Assembly: GCA_902615835.1 (NCBI GenBank)
Contig: CACMQL010000005.1
Location: 1-64,000 of the forward strand
From: an uncultured Verrucomicrobiota bacterium
GTDB taxonomy: Bacteria; Verrucomicrobiota; Verrucomicrobiia; Opitutales; Seribacteraceae
DNA length: 64,000 nucleotides
Direction of reading: 5' to 3'
Part shown: piece after piece, positions 7,592-16,455 of the stretch
Layout of the letters: each line of letters begins with the position of its first letter
How positions within the stretch are numbered: position 1 is the stretch's first letter
Translations under genes and position numbers: made by a program
The notes under the pieces: generated by a model
Database searches by the model: none
The model's input: only the letters and a program-made list of their open reading frames with translations
Told to the model about the DNA's origin: nothing

Positions 7592-9238
7592 ATGGCCGAC
7601 AGAAAATTCTCTGGAAATTTAGTAAGACACCTTGAGAAAAACGCCACCGAAATTCCCAGTGATATAGCGATTATTTCTACAGGCGGATCACCTTTCAAAA
7701 AAACCTTTAATCAATTGCATGAAGATGTAATTTTGTGTAGCATATTTTTTAAAAAAAAAGGTGTACAAAGAAATGACCGTGTACTACTCATGGTCAAACC
7801 AGGTTACGAACTAATAATATGTTGTTTTGCTCTTTTATTTATTGGTGCAATACCAATTATTATAGATCCCGGAATGGGATTAAAATCACTATTAAAGTGT
7901 ATTAAACGAAGCAAGCCACAAACTCTTATTGCAAGTGATATAGGTATCTGGATTTCCACACTCTTTCGGACAACCTTTTCTAGTCTAAGATTAAAAATTC
8001 GCATAACCAAAAATCTTTTGGGAGAGGCAAAAAGGAAATTTATAATCAATCCAACGCAAATGCATTATTCCCAAGATAAAGACTTGGCTGCAATTGTTTT
8101 TACATCCGGGTCAACCGGTTCACCCAAAGGAGTTCGATATCTTCATAGAAACTTCAATGCACAGATCCAAACTTTAGAAAGAGAATTTGGAATACAAAAA
8201 GGAGAAGTCGACATGGTAACACTTCCCATTTTCTCGCTTTTTAATCCTGCATTGGGTGTTACCTCTGTAATCCCAGAAATGAACCCTAGGAAGCCTGCAA
8301 AAGCCAATGCCGAAAAACTCGTACAAACAATCTTGGACCATCAGGTTACATCCGCTTTTTGTTCGCCTGTTATTGGAAAAAAAATCAGTGATTATTGCCA
8401 GAAACACGGCGTTCGCTTAAAAAGCGTCCAACGTATCATGCTAGCTGGTGCACCAGTTACACCGAAGGTCGTTCATAGATTAGCAAGCTATCTTCCGTCG
8501 GGGAAAATCTTCATTCCGTATGGAGCAACGGAAGCACTTCCGGTCAGTTACTCCAATCATAATCAAATTTCCCGACTTAGTCAGTCCATAATAAATGGAG
8601 AAGGATCATGCCTTGGAAAGCCAATTAATAATATATCTATTCAACTCATGCCAGTAAAAAAATCTCCCATTCCTAACCAAGATGAAGACGAGATTATTCC
8701 TATGACTAAAAAATTTGAAACTGGGGAAATATGTGTTTCAGGAATTTGCGTAACCGACGGATATGACCAAATGCCAGGTGCCACCAGAGATGCGCGTTTT
8801 AAATTTAATTCCAAAACATATCATCGAATGGGTGACTTGGGATATTGGGATGACGAAGGCAATCTGCGCTTCCTGGGCAGGAAAGCGGAATGTGTCCAAA
8901 CGAAATTTGGCCCACTTGAAACAGAGAAATGTGAACCCATCATAAATAATCTTAGTGGGGTGCATAGATGTGCCCTGATCGGGATTGGAACGGAAAGAAT
9001 ACAAGAGCCATGCTTGGTGGTTGAGGCATCCAATGTCAAATCGAATATAACGAATCTTTCAAAACAAATTTATTCGATCATTGAAGAGAATTTTGTACAG
9101 TTTGGAATGCGAAGGCTTTTCTTTCAGCGAAGGCTTCCTGTTGATGCTAGACATAACGCCAAAATTCATCGCCTTGCCCTATCTCAAAAATGGTCAAAAA
9201 AGGTATTAAAGGATCAGACAATTGGCATTAAAAAGTGA
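7592..9238 (+). CDS. oleC: OleC-type AMP-binding enzyme (beta-lactone synthetase)
   Basis: A 548-residue ANL-superfamily enzyme. The phosphate-binding loop is FTSGSTGSPKGV at about residue 169, the adenine-binding motif is YGATEALPVS at about 309, and the hinge motif HRMGDLGYWDDEGNLRFLGR is at about 410-430. YGATEALPV and the cytosolic, unfused length fit OleC of long-chain olefin biosynthesis, which adenylates a 2-alkyl-3-hydroxyacid and closes it to a cis-beta-lactone. The following overlapping gene encodes an OleD-like reductase, which strengthens the assignment. OleA (head-to-head thiolase) and OleB (beta-lactone decarboxylase) are not in the window. A generic fatty acyl-CoA or acyl-AMP ligase is the alternative. 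Confidence 0.85.
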   Translation: MADRKFSGNLVRHLEKNATEIPSDIAIISTGGSPFKKTFNQLHEDVILCSIFFKKKGVQRNDRVLLMVKPGYELIICCFALLFIGAIPIIIDPGMGLKSLLKCIKRSKPQTLIASDIGIWISTLFRTTFSSLRLKIRITKNLLGEAKRKFIINPTQMHYSQDKDLAAIVFTSGSTGSPKGVRYLHRNFNAQIQTLEREFGIQKGEVDMVTLPIFSLFNPALGVTSVIPEMNPRKPAKANAEKLVQTILDHQVTSAFCSPVIGKKISDYCQKHGVRLKSVQRIMLAGAPVTPKVVHRLASYLPSGKIFIPYGATEALPVSYSNHNQISRLSQSIINGEGSCLGKPINNISIQLMPVKKSPIPNQDEDEIIPMTKKFETGEICVSGICVTDGYDQMPGATRDARFKFNSKTYHRMGDLGYWDDEGNLRFLGRKAECVQTKFGPLETEKCEPIINNLSGVHRCALIGIGTERIQEPCLVVEASNVKSNITNLSKQIYSIIEENFVQFGMRRLFFQRRLPVDARHNAKIHRLALSQKWSKKVLKDQTIGIKK

Positions 9239-10221
9239 AAATTATAGTAACAGGTGGCCTCGGCTTCTTAGGAAGTAAAATTTCCAAAAAACTATCTGAA
9301 CTTGGTCATGAGGTTGAAACCTTGAGCCGTACAAATTCTGTAAATGAGAAAAATCAAATTAAACACCACCAAGTAGATCTCTCTCAAAAAATTGATGATA
9401 CCAGAATATTTGAAGGGGTTGACTGTATTTTTCACACTGCAGCAAAAGCTGGTATTGATGGAAAGTATAACGATTTTTATGCAGCTAATTTCTTCGCGAC
9501 GAAAAATCTTTTAGAAGTAGCTAAAACCAGTGGTGTCAAATTTTTCATTTACACAAGTTCACCAAGTGTCGTTTTCTCCGGCAATGCAATAAAAGACGGA
9601 AAAGAAGATATGCCGTACATTTCTTCGCGTATATCCCCTTATTCTTACACTAAATCAATCGCTGAAAAGAATGTGCTCTCATCGAATAGCGAAACTTTTG
9701 CTTCAGTTGCCCTCCGGCCACACTTAATTTGGGGAGAGAATGACCCACATCTCTTACCTAAAGTAATTTGCCGACACCGCAGCGGAAAACTGAAAATTGT
9801 TGGTGACGGCTTAAACCAAGTGGATTTAACTCATGTTGACAATGTAGTGCATGCCCACATCTTGGCCCTCAAATGTCTCATAACGGGAAAACCAATTGGT
9901 GGTCATGCCTATTTCATCTCACAAAACGAACCAGTGCAATTATGGTCTTGGCTTAACTTTATTTTTACAGAGCTTGATCTTCATCCAGTCAAAGAGAAAA
10001 TTAGTCTTAAGAAAGCATATTCCATTGGACTTGCCGCAGAACTGTTGTGGAAAATTTTCCCCATGAAGTCAGATTTGCCAATGACTCGTTTTGTTGCCTG
10101 CCAATTAGCGCATGATCATTGGTTTTCAAGCGACGCTGCCAAGCGGGATCTTGGATATGAGCCCATTCTTTCGATGAAAGAAGCACTGGATAAAACAATG
10201 CCTTGGCTAAAGAGTCTTTGA
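9235..10221 (+). CDS. oleD: OleD-type NAD(P)-dependent 2-alkyl-3-oxoalkanoate reductase
   Basis: An extended short-chain dehydrogenase of 328 residues. The Rossmann motif TGGLGFLG is at residues ~5-12. The catalytic YxxxK is in SPYSYTKSIAEK at about 137-141, and YTSSPSVVFSG supplies the active-site serine region. RPHLIWGENDPHLLPK and GLNQVDLTHVDNVVHAHILA are close to what is seen in OleD and 3-beta-HSD relatives. OleD reduces the beta-ketoacid made by OleA. The start is GTG and overlaps the oleC stop as GTGA, so translation is probably coupled. Its 3' end overlaps the convergent RNA methyltransferase gene by 15 bases. Confidence 0.83.
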   Translation: MKIIVTGGLGFLGSKISKKLSELGHEVETLSRTNSVNEKNQIKHHQVDLSQKIDDTRIFEGVDCIFHTAAKAGIDGKYNDFYAANFFATKNLLEVAKTSGVKFFIYTSSPSVVFSGNAIKDGKEDMPYISSRISPYSYTKSIAEKNVLSSNSETFASVALRPHLIWGENDPHLLPKVICRHRSGKLKIVGDGLNQVDLTHVDNVVHAHILALKCLITGKPIGGHAYFISQNEPVQLWSWLNFIFTELDLHPVKEKISLKKAYSIGLAAELLWKIFPMKSDLPMTRFVACQLAHDHWFSSDAAKRDLGYEPILSMKEALDKTMPWLKSL

Positions 10222-11073
10222 AATCATCTTCCTGCGGTTAATTTCCATGAGTACTCCAGCAGTTGCGCAATTCAAGTTTAAGGAACTCCCGTGGCCCTGC
10301 ATAGGAATCGAGACCATCGCATCCGCATTCGTTTCCCAAAACTGGCCCAGTCCCTTCTTTTCACTGCCCATAAGCAGTGCGGTTTTCGGGCAGAAATTAT
10401 ACTCATAAATCGATTTTTGTGCCCGTGAACTTGTACCTACAACCAAAAAGCCCTTTTTATGAATCCAATCCATAACCTCCGCTTTTGTTCCCCAAGATAC
10501 CTTCAAACTGGCAAATAATCCCATCGAAGACCTAATTACATTCGGATTATAAAAGTCTACATTTGGGTCCGATAATAGAACAGACTCAACTCCCATGGCT
10601 TCTGCAGTTCTGAGAATGGCACCTAAATTTCCTGGTTTTTCAATTTCATCCAGAATAAGAACCAAGTCATGATTTTTTATTTCATGATTTTTTAAGTTAA
10701 TTTCCCAAGTTTTGGCAACCCCGACCAATTTACTCGTCTGCCCCCGGTAGGAAATCTTCCTCATCGGTTCTTCGGCCAGTTCAAAACAGGCAACCTGCTT
10801 CCTAGTTTGTATTTCTAGGATTGATCCTACTTCTTCTTCAGAGTTCTGAAGAAAATAAAGTTCTTTCAAAGAGCGTCCTGCTGCGTTCAGGGCTTCGATC
10901 TCCCTTTTTCCCTCCACCAGAAATAATCCCGTATCTTTTCGGTAGTTACTGGATTTTCTGAGACGAACCAAATGTTTAATCTTCTGATTCGAAGGGCTTT
11001 CTATTCTTATCTGCAAGGTTGTAAAAAAACGATTTTGCCTGAAAATAGCGAGTCCGTTAAAAGAATTCATCAT
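10207..11073 (-). CDS. TrmH/SpoU family RNA 2'-O-methyltransferase
   Basis: A SPOUT-class methyltransferase. The N-terminal substrate-binding domain has NQKIKHLVRLRKSSNYRKD and LFLVEGKREIEAL. The knotted catalytic domain has the three SpoU motifs: EIEKPGNLGAILRTAEAMG near residue 148, ALLMGSEKKGL near 230, and IPMQGHGSSLNLNCATAGVL near 255. It methylates the ribose of an rRNA or tRNA nucleotide; the target is not predictable. The ATG at 11073 overlaps the start of the divergent methyltransferase gene by two bases. Because the first ~20 residues do not look like the family, a downstream start (for example TTG at 11016, giving LQIRIESPSNQK) is possible. Confidence 0.9.
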   Translation of the reverse strand: MMNSFNGLAIFRQNRFFTTLQIRIESPSNQKIKHLVRLRKSSNYRKDTGLFLVEGKREIEALNAAGRSLKELYFLQNSEEEVGSILEIQTRKQVACFELAEEPMRKISYRGQTSKLVGVAKTWEINLKNHEIKNHDLVLILDEIEKPGNLGAILRTAEAMGVESVLLSDPNVDFYNPNVIRSSMGLFASLKVSWGTKAEVMDWIHKKGFLVVGTSSRAQKSIYEYNFCPKTALLMGSEKKGLGQFWETNADAMVSIPMQGHGSSLNLNCATAGVLMEINRRKMISKTL

Positions 11074-12292
11074 GAATAATTCCCCAAAAGGATTTACACC
11101 ACACCCCTACCCCTATCACCACCTGCTTGATTTAGAAATTGAGTCTTTAACTAACTTGGGTCTTGGCTTGGGCAGAGACAAAGGCTGGGTTATTCAAGTG
11201 CCCTATGTTTTACCTGGTGAGAAAATCCAAGCTCGGATTTACCGTAACCATAAAAATTACTCATCCGCAGACTGTGTATTTGTGTACCAAAGATCTCCGG
11301 ACCGGGTTGAGCCGGTGTGCGATCTTTTTGGGGAGTGCGGTGGTTGTCAGTACCAACATATGGATTATGCAAGCCAGTTAAAATGGAAGCGGAAACAGGT
11401 CGAAAATTCTTTTGCACGGATCGGAAGAATTGAATTTCCAGTTAACCGACCAATCCCATCTCCTCAGAAATATGGCTACCGTTCCAAGCTTACTCCTCAT
11501 TACGAAAGACCTCATCCTTCACATTTTTTTAAAGTGGGGTTTTTAAAACAAGGGACCCGCAGGTCCTTGATTGATATTCACCAGTGCCCGATAGCCACTA
11601 AAGAAATTAACCAGGTCTTGCCGTTGGCGAGAAAAAACCTGGAAGGAAGAAAATTCGGACTAAAAAAAGGGGGCACCTTACTTTTGCGAGACACCAACGG
11701 ACATATAACCACAGATCCAAATGAATTGGTGCAGGAAAGAGTTGGCGACCTTACTTTTCAGTTTCGGGCAGGAGATTTTTTTCAAAATAATCCCTCTATA
11801 CTTCCTGAGCTAGTAAATTATGTAATCAAACAATCTCAGCCCCAGAAGACATCTTTTTTAATAGATGCCTACTGTGGAAGCGGCATTTTTGGAATATCTG
11901 CCTCACCCCACTTTAAAAAAGTAATTGGAATTGAAATTAGTCGTGAAGGATTTCATGGAGCACAAGCGAATGCCAAACTAAATAGGATGGTGAATGCGGA
12001 ATTTATTTTAGGAGATGCATTTTCTATTTTTGATGCGATCGACTCAACTTTTCGACCATGCACACTGCTTGTAGACCCCCCACGAAGAGGATGTGATCAA
12101 AACTTTCTCTCCCAAGCCTTATCCTTTAGCCCGGATTTCATTGTCTATATTTCCTGCGATCCTGCCACGCAAGCCCGTGATGCAAAAGTTTTAGTGGAGG
12201 GCGGTTATTCTGTTTTGGAAATTCAGCCTTTTGATCTTTTCCCCCAAACTCGTCATATTGAATCCGTGATGACCTTAGAAAAGGTTCCTTAA
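11072..12292 (+). CDS. TrmA/RlmD-type RNA uracil-5-methyltransferase with TRAM and Fe-S motif
   Basis: A 406-residue RNA m5U methyltransferase. A TRAM RNA-binding domain (residues ~16-75, LDLEIESLTNLGLGLGRDKG) is followed by the [4Fe-4S] cysteines CDLFGECGGCQYQ at about 83-92 and CPIA near 172. The SAM fold has DAYCGSGIFGIS at about 265, VDPPRRGCD at about 335 and the catalytic cysteine in YISCDPATQARD at about 360. Family members methylate U747/U1939 of 23S rRNA or U54 of tRNA; the Fe-S cluster and TRAM domain point to the RlmC/RlmD side. It is head-to-head with the SpoU-type gene, and the stop overlaps the convergent lipoate ligase gene by four bases. Confidence 0.95.
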   Translation: MNNSPKGFTPHPYPYHHLLDLEIESLTNLGLGLGRDKGWVIQVPYVLPGEKIQARIYRNHKNYSSADCVFVYQRSPDRVEPVCDLFGECGGCQYQHMDYASQLKWKRKQVENSFARIGRIEFPVNRPIPSPQKYGYRSKLTPHYERPHPSHFFKVGFLKQGTRRSLIDIHQCPIATKEINQVLPLARKNLEGRKFGLKKGGTLLLRDTNGHITTDPNELVQERVGDLTFQFRAGDFFQNNPSILPELVNYVIKQSQPQKTSFLIDAYCGSGIFGISASPHFKKVIGIEISREGFHGAQANAKLNRMVNAEFILGDAFSIFDAIDSTFRPCTLLVDPPRRGCDQNFLSQALSFSPDFIVYISCDPATQARDAKVLVEGGYSVLEIQPFDLFPQTRHIESVMTLEKVP

Positions 12293-12984
12293 CTGCGGAT
12301 TCTCTTTTTCTTCCAATCAAGAGAGGAAAATTGCTGGTGCAATTTTTCCATCTGGTTAGAAAATTTTGAGGTCCAGTTTGCCCGCTCAATTTTCTCCTCG
12401 ACCATATCTGCGAGGCAATGTGTGAGGCTTTCTTGAAATTTTTGTTTATTGAGCGCCCATGTCTTATCCATAAGAATGGTTCCTTGTAGTAACAGACCCT
12501 TTCTGGATTTTTTCATCGCCGCACCAGCTACCTTTTTTGAAAAATCAACATTCATAAGATCCCATCCCACCGGTTCTTGAAAGCAGTCGCCCGGGATCAT
12601 TTTTTCTTTATTAGTTGGGCAGGGTTGCAAGGTTGTAACTATATGCTGGCGGGCAAATGCCGATGCAATACAAAGGTGAACCTCTTTGTAAAAATCAAGG
12701 GGTTGTATGAAGAATGATTGATGAGTCCTGGGAATGACTAGACAATAGGTCCAATCTTTACCGTGCTTCACAATTCCACCACCAGTAGGTCTGCGAATTA
12801 ATTGATCAACTGAAATACCGGTTATTTCCTCAACCCATTCCCAGTCTTGACCGTATCCAAAGCTTGTTTCCATGGAAGACCACTGATAATGACGAAAGGA
12901 CGGCGAATCTGCCTGATCGAAAAGTAGCCAGTCTCTCGCCATATTCGTCAGACCGTCTTCTATTGCGTTGGGATAAACGAACAT
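12289..12984 (-). CDS. Lipoate-protein ligase family protein (LplA-like)
   Basis: The 231-residue protein belongs to the biotin/lipoyl A-B protein ligase fold. The lipoyl-AMP binding loop IRRPTGGGIVKHGKDWTYC is at about residues 61-80. The catalytic lysine motif VAGAAMKKSRKGLLLQGTIL is at about 150-169, equivalent to KIAGxAxRRxxxxxLxHGxxL of LplA. It lacks the C-terminal accessory domain of E. coli LplA, so it may act as a transferase (LipM/LipL-like octanoyltransferase) or need a partner. It would charge the lipoyl lysine of dehydrogenase E2 proteins, and one such E2 is encoded at 62.4-63.8 kb. It ends four bases inside the convergent methyltransferase gene. Confidence 0.9.
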   Translation of the reverse strand: MFVYPNAIEDGLTNMARDWLLFDQADSPSFRHYQWSSMETSFGYGQDWEWVEEITGISVDQLIRRPTGGGIVKHGKDWTYCLVIPRTHQSFFIQPLDFYKEVHLCIASAFARQHIVTTLQPCPTNKEKMIPGDCFQEPVGWDLMNVDFSKKVAGAAMKKSRKGLLLQGTILMDKTWALNKQKFQESLTHCLADMVEEKIERANWTSKFSNQMEKLHQQFSSLDWKKKRIRS

Positions 12985-12990
12985 TATTAT

Positions 12991-13950
12991 TTAAATTCGT
13001 ATAGTATATTTCGACGGGTCATTCGCATTTTCCCTATACCACTTGAAAAGACCGTCAGGAACTTTTAATCCCTCAAGTTGCTCGCTTATGTTCTGTGGTT
13101 TTGTTTTGATTTTGCCCATCAAGGGTGATAGCTCAAAGGTAAGTTTGGCTGGGCGTTTCCCCACCCGCTTGAAAGATTCATTGATAGAACCGCGATTGAG
13201 TAAGCTTGCTGAAAAACCGAACCTTTCGAGGATTCTTTTTCCCAATTCGAAACGAGATATAACTTCAGTTCCTGCCCAGTGAAACAACCCGGTCAGGTTT
13301 GGTCTCTCAAGCAGTTCCACCACAACCGACGCCACATTATCTGCTGAACAGGGTTGCCTGTATTCGTCGTCAAAAAGGGTAAGAGTTTGCCCCTTTTGGA
13401 TGGATTCAAAAATTCTTTCATGCGGACTACGATTGGCCCGCGGGCTATTTCCATTAATCAGCGTAAGTCGTAAAACGACTACATTTTCATCGATTGCGGA
13501 AAGAACTTTTTTTTCGGCCTCCAGCTTTTGATTTCCATATTCGCTTACTGGCTTGGGCAAATCAGTTGAGCGGTAAGGCTCCTCCCGTCCCTCAAAAACC
13601 ATATCACTCGAAATATGGATAAACCTCGCACCCAGATGAGAGGATATCTCCGCCAGTTTTTGGGCGCCATCAACATTTATTTTTGCTGCACCCCTTGGAT
13701 CCTGATTTACGGAATCAGGCGAAGAAACAGCCGCACAATTTATAATTGCATCAGGCCATTGGTCGAGAAGCTCGCGCGTAAGTTGCATCTCATCAACCAA
13801 ACTCAAGCCCCTGAAGGAAGGTAACGGACCTTTATCTGATGGTTTTTGGCAATATTGAATACTTTCAAAACCTCTTCGATTCAATTCTTGATAAACGGAC
13901 CATCCCAGTAGCCCAGAAGCTCCAAACAGCACAACTCTCACAATTGCCAC
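12991..13950 (-). CDS. RmlD-like NAD(P)-dependent sugar-nucleotide reductase
   Basis: An extended SDR of about 319 residues. The Rossmann motif is VVLFGASGLLGWSVY at the N-terminus, NCAAVSSPDSVNQDP follows near 72, and the catalytic YxxxK is in PVSEYGNQKLEAEK at about 140. FIHISSDMVFEG is the usual RmlD-type active-site strand. RmlD (dTDP-4-dehydrorhamnose reductase) completes dTDP-rhamnose synthesis, but no rmlA, rmlB or rmlC gene is nearby, so another 4-ketosugar or an S-adenosylmethionine-synthase-subunit-like role is possible. The start at 13950 is GTG; an equally good GTG at 13941 would give MRVVLFGASG, closer to the family and preceded by AGTGG. It is six bases upstream of the lipoate ligase gene and likely co-transcribed. 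Confidence 0.88.
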   Translation of the reverse strand: MAIVRVVLFGASGLLGWSVYQELNRRGFESIQYCQKPSDKGPLPSFRGLSLVDEMQLTRELLDQWPDAIINCAAVSSPDSVNQDPRGAAKINVDGAQKLAEISSHLGARFIHISSDMVFEGREEPYRSTDLPKPVSEYGNQKLEAEKKVLSAIDENVVVLRLTLINGNSPRANRSPHERIFESIQKGQTLTLFDDEYRQPCSADNVASVVVELLERPNLTGLFHWAGTEVISRFELGKRILERFGFSASLLNRGSINESFKRVGKRPAKLTFELSPLMGKIKTKPQNISEQLEGLKVPDGLFKWYRENANDPSKYTIRI

Positions 13951-14011
13951 TATTACAAAAGTGTTTCAAGCGCACAATACGCGAATTCAAGGAAAAGCTT
14001 TTCCTTGAAGT

Positions 14012-15148
14012 ATGATTAGCATGAGGATACCTTACTCTTTGCCAATGAATTTTACGCAACTTGCGAATCCCCGCATCCTCGATCAACCTATTTATACCCC
14101 TGGGAAACCAATTGAAAAAGTTGCTGAACAATTTGGTTTAGCCGAGCATGAAATCGTAAAACTTGCCTCCAATGAAAACCCTTGGGGTGCCTCACCACAT
14201 GCTCTGGAAAAAGCAAAGGGTGCACTTGATCAAGTGCATCTATATCCGGATGGGAGTGGTACTTTTCTGTTGGAAAGACTGGCTTCCAAGTTTTCACTCT
14301 CAAACGAACACTTTATCCTAGGTAATGGGTCCAATGAAATCATTGAATTACTCGGACATGTCTTTATTGGCGAAAATGATGAAATCATTTTTGGTGAACA
14401 TGCTTTTGCAGTATACAAGTTGGTAACTCTTTTGATGGGAGGGCAACCCGTGTCCGCCCGCATGCCTAATCTTACGCATAACCTAACCCTGATAAGGGAA
14501 TCCATTAACTCAAAAACCAAAATCATTTTTCTGCCGAGTCCTAACAACCCAACCGGTACTGCTAATTCCAAGGACGAAATCTACTCGTTTATTGAAACGA
14601 TGCCTGAACATGTCATTCTCTGCCTAGATGAAGCTTATTCGGAATACCTTGACGACCCTCCCGATATCCGCCCTTTTATCCAGTCAGGCAAGAAAGTGAT
14701 CGGGCTTCGTACCTTTTCCAAAATCCATGGACTGGCTGGATTAAGGATTGGATATGGATACGGATCAAAGGAAATGATATCTCTTCTTCAAAAGGCTAGA
14801 CAACCATTCAATGCCAACTCCATCGCCCAAGCCGCTGCGATTGCAGCCCTGGAGGATGAAGACTGGGTTCTTCAGTGTCGGAGAAGAAATGAAAACGGTC
14901 TTAGGCAAGTGGAGCAAGGCCTGCAGAACCTCGATCTTGAATATATTCCAAGTCAGGCCAACTTCATCCTTGTCAATCTAGGAAATGGCAGGAAAGCATT
15001 TGAGGCCTTGCAACGAAAAGGGGTCATAACCCGGCCCATGCCCGGTGAATTGGCAAGGTATCTTCGCCTTTCCATAGGCACGGAAATTGAAAACGAAAAA
15101 GCACTGGCAGCATTGGAGGAAATCGTTCCATTACTTGATCATCCATGA
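14012..15148 (+). CDS. hisC: Histidinol-phosphate aminotransferase
   Basis: PLP enzyme of fold type I that makes histidinol phosphate in histidine synthesis. Family motifs are visible: KLASNENPWGASPHALEKA at about 50, the phosphate-binding LGNGSNEIIELL near 104, FLPSPNNPTGT near 170, LDEAYSEY near 205 and the Schiff-base lysine in RTFSKIHGLAGLRIGYG near 236. Length is normal. Three candidate starts exist: ATG 14012, ATG 14021 and ATG 14045 (MNFTQLANPRIL). The last is closest to the family's N-terminus and has GAGG upstream at a loose spacing. It overlaps the next gene (ATGA), so translation of the CBS protein is probably coupled. Some HisC paralogues act on aromatic amino acids. Confidence 0.93.
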   Translation: MISMRIPYSLPMNFTQLANPRILDQPIYTPGKPIEKVAEQFGLAEHEIVKLASNENPWGASPHALEKAKGALDQVHLYPDGSGTFLLERLASKFSLSNEHFILGNGSNEIIELLGHVFIGENDEIIFGEHAFAVYKLVTLLMGGQPVSARMPNLTHNLTLIRESINSKTKIIFLPSPNNPTGTANSKDEIYSFIETMPEHVILCLDEAYSEYLDDPPDIRPFIQSGKKVIGLRTFSKIHGLAGLRIGYGYGSKEMISLLQKARQPFNANSIAQAAAIAALEDEDWVLQCRRRNENGLRQVEQGLQNLDLEYIPSQANFILVNLGNGRKAFEALQRKGVITRPMPGELARYLRLSIGTEIENEKALAALEEIVPLLDHP

Positions 15149-16455
15149 TTCCTGGTAGTTTTCCATGGCCGCAGATTTTGGTAATTTGGCTCATTTTTAT
15201 TTTTTGGGCAATCGCTCTTGGTATATATCGTACTTTGATTGACCGGATTCGCTCCGGTTTGGTTGCCAGCCCCAGTTCTGGAAACCAAATAGACCGTTTG
15301 TTGTCAGACAGTTTGCAACTACCCAACCATGAGCGTCCTTTCCATGTGGAAGCATCCACACTTTCTTCCCTGCAAATTTTATTTGGCTTTTTGGTGTTTT
15401 CTGTCTTTTCCAATCTTTATGTCGAAGGCCCGGAAAATAAGCCCGGGCTACTGGCATTTTGTTTTGTTGCCTCTCTATCCGTAGAAAGAATTGCCTCCTG
15501 GATGCTGCCGAAGAAAATAAGCCAAAGTCCAAACATTGAGTTATATTTAAAGCCCGCTTTTTTCCCAGTGTTTTTAATCAGACTTATCTGCAAACCTTTG
15601 TCTCTTCTAATTTTAATTGTGGAAAAAGGTATGGAATCATCCAGTCAAAAGATGGTAATGGAACAGGACGAAGAAAGTGAGGTTGCTGACCATATCCGCG
15701 TCGTCGGTCGGGAGGGAGCAAATCTTGATCCGGAAATTCTCGAAATTATGGGAAATACAATCGAAATGAGCCAGCTAAAGGTAAACGATGTCATGATCCC
15801 CCGGAATCAGGTTCAAATTCTTGATGTAAATGATTCCTTCTCCACCAACTTAGAAATTGCTAAATCCTGTGGACATACCAGGTTGCCCCTCTGTGACCAT
15901 GATCTTGATCAATGTCTTGGGATTGTCCATGTAAAGTATGCCTTTCGGGCACTTTCAGAAAAGAGCCAAAATTTTGATTTACGAAAAATAACCAAAGCCC
16001 CGGCCCTGCTATCGAGGGAAGAGCCGTTGCCTGCGGCACTCAAGAGGATGATGAAGTTAAAAGTTCATATGGCCTTAGTTCGAGATCAATTTGGAGGAAT
16101 CGACGGTGTAATCACCCTTGAAGATATTTTGGAGGAGGTTGTAGGCGAGATTCAGGACGAATTTGATTCAGATGAAAAAGCCGTGGAGAAAATCGATGAA
16201 AACAAATGGAGAATTTCCGGTCTTGTACCCGTTCATGATCTTCCAGATCAAATTAATCTGTTCGAAGACGAGGATGATACCGCAACAGTTGGGGGAGTGA
16301 TAACCAAAGAACTTGGAAGAATTCCTGAAAATCAGGAAGTCCATGAAATTGCGGGTTTGCAAATTAAGGTTTTGGAAGCGGATGATACCCGCGTGCTTTC
16401 CCTGGAAATCGAATGGCTGGAAAAAGAGGGGACTACTTCCGAGGAAACAGAATAA
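15145..16455 (+). CDS. CNNM/CorC-HlyC family membrane protein with CBS pair
   Basis: The 436-residue protein has an N-terminal membrane region with spans near residues 8-28, 78-96, 104-122 and 140-160. A CBS pair follows from about 213 to 335 (VNDVMIPRNQVQILDVNDSF, and MALVRDQFGGIDGVITLEDI leading into LEEVVGEIQDEFD). A CorC_HlyC domain closes the protein at about 345-430 (WRISGLVPVHDLPDQI). The family is associated with Mg2+/Co2+ efflux or resistance and senses ATP-Mg through the CBS pair. The membrane part is more divergent than standard CNNM (DUF21), while the cytosolic part is typical. Its ATG overlaps the hisC stop. The 3' end overlaps the convergent metG by 23 bases. Confidence 0.88.
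   Translation: MIPGSFPWPQILVIWLIFIFWAIALGIYRTLIDRIRSGLVASPSSGNQIDRLLSDSLQLPNHERPFHVEASTLSSLQILFGFLVFSVFSNLYVEGPENKPGLLAFCFVASLSVERIASWMLPKKISQSPNIELYLKPAFFPVFLIRLICKPLSLLILIVEKGMESSSQKMVMEQDEESEVADHIRVVGREGANLDPEILEIMGNTIEMSQLKVNDVMIPRNQVQILDVNDSFSTNLEIAKSCGHTRLPLCDHDLDQCLGIVHVKYAFRALSEKSQNFDLRKITKAPALLSREEPLPAALKRMMKLKVHMALVRDQFGGIDGVITLEDILEEVVGEIQDEFDSDEKAVEKIDENKWRISGLVPVHDLPDQINLFEDEDDTATVGGVITKELGRIPENQEVHEIAGLQIKVLEADDTRVLSLEIEWLEKEGTTSEETE

Noticed and set aside
10670-10700. Short tandem duplication with two CATGATTTTTT copies inside the SpoU-type gene
   Set aside because: Very short, in frame with coding sequence (NHEIKNHD) and explained by local low complexity.
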